From CALWRM01 sp050309765 (lineage in GTDB: Bacteria > Bacillota > Clostridia > Christensenellales > UBA1750), in assembly GCA_050309765.1 (NCBI GenBank), contig JBNRMU010000045.1:1-12583 (forward strand): a stretch of 12,583 nucleotides of DNA, given 5' to 3'. Made by a program: the position numbers and the translations under genes. Positions 9,227 through 12,583 of this stretch are shown piece by piece (the stretch's first letter is position 1; each line of letters starts with the position of its first letter). Under the pieces are notes generated by a model, which did no database searches, was not told the origin of the DNA, and saw only the letters and a list, made by a program, of their open reading frames with translations.

Positions 9227-9255
9227 TTGGAATCTACCCATGTATTTGGTATAAT
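9227..9255 (+). promoter_or_regulatory. Promoter of the sensor phosphatase gene
   Basis: TTGGAA (9227-9232), a 17-nt spacer, and a perfect TATAAT (9250-9255) preceded by TG at the extended -10 position. Predicted start near 9262, leaving a leader of about 35 nt before the ATG at 9297, with AAAGGA (9286-9291) as ribosome site. Looks like a housekeeping sigma-A promoter. Confidence 0.85.
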
Positions 9256-9296
9256 AGATAACAGGTCAATTTCGATGTTCGGGTGAAAGGAACACC

Positions 9297-10940
9297 ATGA
9301 TTCAGCAGTTAGAAAAGCTTCGCTCCAACATGGCGGTCAATATCATCGGGGCCGTCGTCATATTGTTGATCGTATTCGGCCTGATCGTCAGTTCCCTCGG
9401 CTACGTCAGCTTTACCACCGCCTTTGAGAAGGAGTATTCCACCTCCACCTATCACATGGCCGCTACAGCGACCACTCTGGTAAACGGCGATCACCTAAAG
9501 GCCTATCTGGCCAGCGAGCAGTACGGAGAATACCTGCAGACCAAGCGATATCTGTATAACTACTGCCAGCGGATGCATGTATCGTTGGTCTATGTCATTC
9601 TGGTGGACCAGAGCGATTACGGAAGGTTCGTCTCCGTCTTTAATTCCGTCAACAACGCTGTGGATGACACCGAATATGTCGAATGGGAACGCGGGTACGA
9701 GCGCAACACCACAAACGATGAATATCGGCGTAAATACAAGGCCATTTACGAAGAGGATTCCGAGTACGAAACGGTTTATCGCTTCAATCCTGGCGATGGC
9801 CTGCATCCGCATATCACCACGCTTGTGCCGGTCAAGAACGCCTACGACGATGTGGTCGCCATCCTCTGCATACAGCGCCCCATCCGCGAGCTGTACGAGG
9901 CAAGGCGGCCCTATCTGGTCAGCATCGCCATATCCACACTTGCGTTGGCGGTTTGTTCGGCCATTTTTGCCGCGATCTATATCAAAGATCATGTGGTTAC
10001 GCCCATCAATATAGTATCTGACGAAGCTAACCGTTTTGCCAAAGAGAATACCAAAGGTGAATCGCTTGGCTCCATCAGCAAGTTTAAATCGATCTCCAAT
10101 CTGGCCCATTCCATCGACACCATGGAATCGGATATGGTCAACTATATCGAAAACCTGACGGCTATCACGTCAGAAAGAGAACGGATCGTCGCAGAACTGT
10201 CCCTTGCCAGCAAGATACAGGAAAACTCCGTTCCCAATGTCTTCCCCGCCTTTCCGGACAGGACTGATTTTGACATCTACGCCTCTATGACGCCCGCCAA
10301 GGAGGTCGGCGGCGACTTTTACAACTACTTTCTGATCGATGACGACCATCTGGCCTTTTTGATCGGCGATGTTTCCGGCAAGGGCGTGCCGGCCGCGCTG
10401 TTCATGATGGTAATGAACATCATCATCAGCAACAGGACGCAGATGGGCGGAACGCCGGCAGAAATTCTGAAGTTCGTCAACAATCGCATCTGCGAACGCA
10501 ACCAGCTGGATATGTTCGTCACCCTGTGGCTGGGCATCCTGGAACTGTCAACCGGCAGGGTCACGGCCGCCAACGCCGGTCACGATGACGCGGCTGTGTA
10601 TCGCACCAGCGGCTCGTTCGAGCTGTTCAAGACCAAGCATGGCCTTGTCCTTGGCGCCATGCCGGACATTCAGTACAAGGATTTCGAAATTCAGCTTGGC
10701 CAGGGCGATAAGCTGTTCCTGTATACAGACGGCGTTCCCGAGGCCATGGACGGAAACAACAATATGTTCACGATGGGCAGGATGATGGAAGCCCTGAACG
10801 AGTACAAAAACGGCACTGCGCAGGAGGTGCTCCAGGGCGTACATGAATGTGTGAACGCCTTTGTCGGCGACGCGCCGCAGTTCGACGATCTGACCATGCT
10901 GTGCATCGAATTAAAGCAGGCCGCCGCGGACCGTTCCTGA
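9297..10940 (+). CDS. Membrane sensor SpoIIE/RsbU-type PP2C serine phosphatase
   Basis: 547 residues. One transmembrane helix at about 13-36, an extracytoplasmic region of about 170 residues (37-206), a second transmembrane helix at about 207-228, then a HAMP-like linker (about 229-290, including DHVVTPINIVSDEANRFAKE) and a short helix SERERIVAELSLASKIQ leading to a PP2C/SpoIIE catalytic domain (about 300-540). The acidic metal-binding positions are present: Asp340 in EVGGDFYNY, Asp358 in IGDVSGKGVPAALFM, Asp478 in LYTDGVPEA and Asp530/Asp531 in FDDLTML. The outer region, with LVYVILVDQSDYG and TTLVPVKNAYDDVVAILCIQRP, reads like a single Cache/PAS-type ligand sensor; this is inference. Such enzymes usually dephosphorylate an anti-sigma antagonist, but no anti-sigma or STAS gene is in the window, so the target is unknown. 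Monocistronic, with its own promoter and a terminator downstream. Confidence 0.92.
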   Translation: MIQQLEKLRSNMAVNIIGAVVILLIVFGLIVSSLGYVSFTTAFEKEYSTSTYHMAATATTLVNGDHLKAYLASEQYGEYLQTKRYLYNYCQRMHVSLVYVILVDQSDYGRFVSVFNSVNNAVDDTEYVEWERGYERNTTNDEYRRKYKAIYEEDSEYETVYRFNPGDGLHPHITTLVPVKNAYDDVVAILCIQRPIRELYEARRPYLVSIAISTLALAVCSAIFAAIYIKDHVVTPINIVSDEANRFAKENTKGESLGSISKFKSISNLAHSIDTMESDMVNYIENLTAITSERERIVAELSLASKIQENSVPNVFPAFPDRTDFDIYASMTPAKEVGGDFYNYFLIDDDHLAFLIGDVSGKGVPAALFMMVMNIIISNRTQMGGTPAEILKFVNNRICERNQLDMFVTLWLGILELSTGRVTAANAGHDDAAVYRTSGSFELFKTKHGLVLGAMPDIQYKDFEIQLGQGDKLFLYTDGVPEAMDGNNNMFTMGRMMEALNEYKNGTAQEVLQGVHECVNAFVGDAPQFDDLTMLCIELKQAAADRS

Positions 10941-10972
10941 TGATCGTTTTTCTCTGACTAAGCCGATCCTTT

Positions 10973-11000
10973 GGCCGTTGGCGATTGAGATCGCAAGGCC
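10973..11000 (+). other. Bulged hairpin in the phosphatase 3' untranslated region
   Basis: GGCC-TTG-CGAT pairs with ATCG-CAA-GGCC across a TGAG loop, with two single-G bulges on the 5' side, for 11 base pairs. No T-run follows, so it is not an intrinsic terminator. It lies between the phosphatase stop and the main terminator at 11058. May be a 3' stability element or chance; the rest of 10941-11057 shows nothing I can name. Confidence 0.4.
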
Positions 11001-11057
11001 TGTGGATGAGAACGCTCCATAAAGAGCACCTTGCATTTAGTTCTTTTGCATTCAACG

Positions 11058-11101
11058 AAAAGAGGCTGGCCGGCAAAACATGCCGGTCAGCCTCTTTTTT
11101 G
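11058..11101. terminator. Bidirectional terminator between convergent units
   Basis: AAAAGAGGCTG then CCGGCA (11058-11075) pairs with TGCCGG then CAGCCTCTTTT, with one G/T pair between the two helices and a 5-nt loop. T-runs flank the stem on both strands (TTTTTT on plus; TTTTC on minus), so it can end the phosphatase transcript from the left and the response regulator transcript from the right. The minus-strand stop codon is only about 21 bp away. Confidence 0.9.
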
Positions 11102-11121
11102 CTGATATTCCTGGGCTGCGG

Positions 11122-11928
11122 TCAACGCTTTTGCGTGTCTATATCGTAGATCATCGTCTCTGCCCAACTGTACTGGCTCATAAACTCCGATTGGTACAGG
11201 TATGCAGCCTTTGGGTCTCCCTTGAGATATTGATAATAATCGCAGTCGATCGATCCGATGTTCACGGCATAGGAGTTGCGGGAATGCACCAGGACATCTC
11301 CGTGGCCTACGGCTTCGAACTCCTTTTTGAGTGTCGCGTAGTATGTTCGTATATAAGCCTTCTTTGTAATCAGGTTCGTATCGTCTTCCCAGAGCACGCT
11401 GCATAATTCTCCGGTCGTGACAGCAGCCCCCCGGCGGCTGACCAGATACGCAAACAGCTCTTTGGCCCTGCTTCTGTCGAAGTGCATCCTCTTTTCCCGG
11501 TGGAAAACCTCGAAATTTCCGAAGCACTGGACTCGGATACGTTCCGGATCGGGCCGGTTCTCCGTCCTGAGCGGACGACGAAGGTTTTGAAGCGCTTCCC
11601 GGATGTCCGTCTCGTTCACGGGTTTCATCAGGTAATCGCTGGCATGCGTCTTCCAGGCCTGCAGAGAATACTCCGCATATGCGGTAACGATCACGAAATC
11701 CGTATCCCTCTGCAGTTCCTTGAGCTTTCCGATCAGCTCGATCCCGTTCATCTGCGGAAGGTCCATATCGACAAAGGCGAGGTCTATGGGCGTTTTTCTT
11801 GCAAAGCTAAGGGCTTCCAATGCATCTTGATAGGAAAACAGGCTTGCCGATTCGGGAAAGATCTTCTGCAGCTGCGCTTCCAGACTGCGAACAGCCAGGG
11901 CCTCGTCGTCAACAATCATGATATTCAT
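11122..11928 (-). CDS. Two-component response regulator with SARP-like winged-helix output
   Basis: 268 residues. Residues 1 to about 115 are a CheY-like receiver: acidic pair Asp7/Asp8, phospho-acceptor Asp54 (AFVDMDLPQMNGIEL), Thr82 and Lys102 (LMKPVNETDIREAL). After a charged linker (about 118-131), a winged-helix domain of the trans_reg_C/SARP kind spans about 132-225 (VQCFGNFEVF, then RAKELFAYLVSRRGAAVTTGEL and VLWED). The C-terminal part (226-268, CDYYQYLKGDPKAAYLYQSEFMSQYSWAE) looks like the beginning of a bacterial transcriptional activation (BTAD) domain cut short. It should bind DNA when phosphorylated, presumably by the adjacent kinase, whose stop lies 3 bp upstream. The ribosome site AAGGAG lies in the kinase's last codons. 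Targets are unknown. A LytS-like kinase usually pairs with a LytTR regulator, so this output domain is notable. Confidence 0.9.
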   Translation of the reverse strand: MNIMIVDDEALAVRSLEAQLQKIFPESASLFSYQDALEALSFARKTPIDLAFVDMDLPQMNGIELIGKLKELQRDTDFVIVTAYAEYSLQAWKTHASDYLMKPVNETDIREALQNLRRPLRTENRPDPERIRVQCFGNFEVFHREKRMHFDRSRAKELFAYLVSRRGAAVTTGELCSVLWEDDTNLITKKAYIRTYYATLKKEFEAVGHGDVLVHSRNSYAVNIGSIDCDYYQYLKGDPKAAYLYQSEFMSQYSWAETMIYDIDTQKR

Positions 11929-11931
11929 CCG

Positions 11932-12583
11932 CTATTTCTCCTTCGGCAAATGAATGGTTGCTGTGGTGCCATTTCCGATCCTGCTTTTCAGGGTCAGGAA
12001 TCCGCTGCTCATCAAAAGAAGTCTGGATCGCACATTTTCTATTCCCAGATGAGGTCTGCCATCGTCAGCTGACACATTGGCCGGATCAAACCCGATCCCG
12101 TCGTCCTCAACGGTCACAAGCCATTCCTCATCGGTCTGTTTTGTACTGATTTTAACGATGCCAGGCGTATTCTTTGGCAAAATCCCATGGCGAACTGCGT
12201 TTTCCACCAGGGGTTGCAGAGAAAGGGGCGGAAGTTTAAAATCCGTCTCCGTTATGCAATACTGAACAGACAACGTCCCCTGAAAACGCTGCTCTTCGAT
12301 GGATAGATAGTACCGAACCCGATCGAGCTCCTCGGAAAACGGAATCGCGTTCTGTTCCAAAGAATCGATCTTCAGGCGCAGGAACTGAGAAAAGTCATGT
12401 ATGATCTGCTTGGCAGCCTCTACGTCCCGGTCGCAAAGGGCATAGATCGTATTCAGCGTGTTGTAGATAAAATGCGGCCGTATCTGGTCGGAAAGGATCC
12501 GTATCTTCTGTTTCTGAATCGTCTTTTCCGCCTGGTAAAGCAGCTCCCGCCGATGAAACGCGTTTCGCACGCGAAGGGCTGTG
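11932..12583 (-). CDS. LytS-like sensor histidine kinase, C-terminal part (5' end outside window)
   Basis: 216 visible residues; the frame stays open to the window edge, so the N-terminus, with any membrane or sensor domain, is missing. A GTG at 12570 could start translation, but I see this as internal. A coiled-coil-like stretch (RRELLYQAEKTIQKQKIRIL) leads into the His_kinase (LytS family) box DQIRPHFIYNTLNTIYALCD, with the phospho-acceptor His in RPHFIYN. Then follows a GHKL ATPase: N box LQPLVENAVRHGI, G1 VEDDGIGFDP, and HLGIENVRSRL, ending GNGTTATIHLPKEK. It would autophosphorylate and pass phosphate to the regulator encoded 3 bp downstream. The promoter is outside the window. The class is sure; the stimulus cannot be inferred. 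Confidence 0.9.
   Translation of the reverse strand, partial: TALRVRNAFHRRELLYQAEKTIQKQKIRILSDQIRPHFIYNTLNTIYALCDRDVEAAKQIIHDFSQFLRLKIDSLEQNAIPFSEELDRVRYYLSIEEQRFQGTLSVQYCITETDFKLPPLSLQPLVENAVRHGILPKNTPGIVKISTKQTDEEWLVTVEDDGIGFDPANVSADDGRPHLGIENVRSRLLLMSSGFLTLKSRIGNGTTATIHLPKEK
11938..11943 (-). promoter_or_regulatory. Ribosome binding site of the response regulator, inside the kinase gene
   Basis: On the minus strand AAGGAG precedes the ATG at 11928 by 9 nt and lies within the last codons of the kinase (TAG stop at 11932-11934). It supports the first ATG over the one three codons later and suggests translational coupling. Confidence 0.75.

Noticed and set aside
9013..9261. 82-residue open frame in the intergenic region
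   Set aside because: Its ATG analogue has no ribosome site and the frame runs through a promoter, an intrinsic terminator and a second promoter.
12540..12570. GTG at 12570 as the start of the kinase
   Set aside because: The frame remains open to the window edge, no good ribosome site precedes it, and a kinase starting there would have no sensor region; a longer protein is more likely.

Overview
The window looks like chromosomal DNA from a GC-rich Clostridia-type Firmicute, probably an anaerobic gut or environmental lineage. The grounds are strong AAGGAGG-like Shine-Dalgarno sites, a PurF of the Bacillus type (short propeptide and four cysteines placed as in the Fe-S enzyme), an LL-diaminopimelate aminotransferase, a LytS-like kinase paired with a winged-helix response regulator, and AT-rich sigma-A promoters. 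There is no tRNA, rRNA, CRISPR array, transposase or phage gene in view, so the region is mostly core metabolism followed by signalling genes.

Region 1 (1-8934, plus strand) is a biosynthetic run: the 3' end of nadE, then pyrG, purF, carA, carB and dapL. The first five are separated by 45 bp or less or overlap; carA starts inside the purF stop codon and carB starts 23 bp before carA ends. PyrG, PurF and CarA/CarB are glutamine amidotransferases feeding pyrimidine, purine and arginine synthesis, NadE is also an amidating enzyme, and DapL takes its amino group from glutamate. The genes therefore share demand for glutamine/glutamate nitrogen. dapL follows after 118 bp and ends at a rho-independent terminator.

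Region 2 (8935-9296) is a 362-bp noncoding stretch, dense with signals. After the dapL terminator comes a well-formed promoter (TTGGCA, 17 nt, TATAAG), about 165 nt of GC-rich structured sequence without a credible ORF, a second terminator, and a second promoter (TTGGAA, 17 nt, extended TATAAT). The first promoter and second terminator delimit a probable small RNA or attenuated leader. Its 5' side can pair over 11 bp with the 3' arm of its own terminator.

Region 3 (9297-10940, plus strand) encodes a membrane-anchored sensor phosphatase: two transmembrane segments, an extracytoplasmic sensor-like domain, a HAMP-like linker and a complete SpoIIE/RsbU-type PP2C domain. Its regulatory partners are not in the window.

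Region 4 (10941-12583) holds a strong bidirectional terminator and then, on the minus strand, a two-component pair: a LytS-like histidine kinase (cut by the window edge) and a response regulator whose output is a SARP-like winged helix instead of the usual LytTR domain. The phosphatase and the two-component operon converge on the shared terminator.
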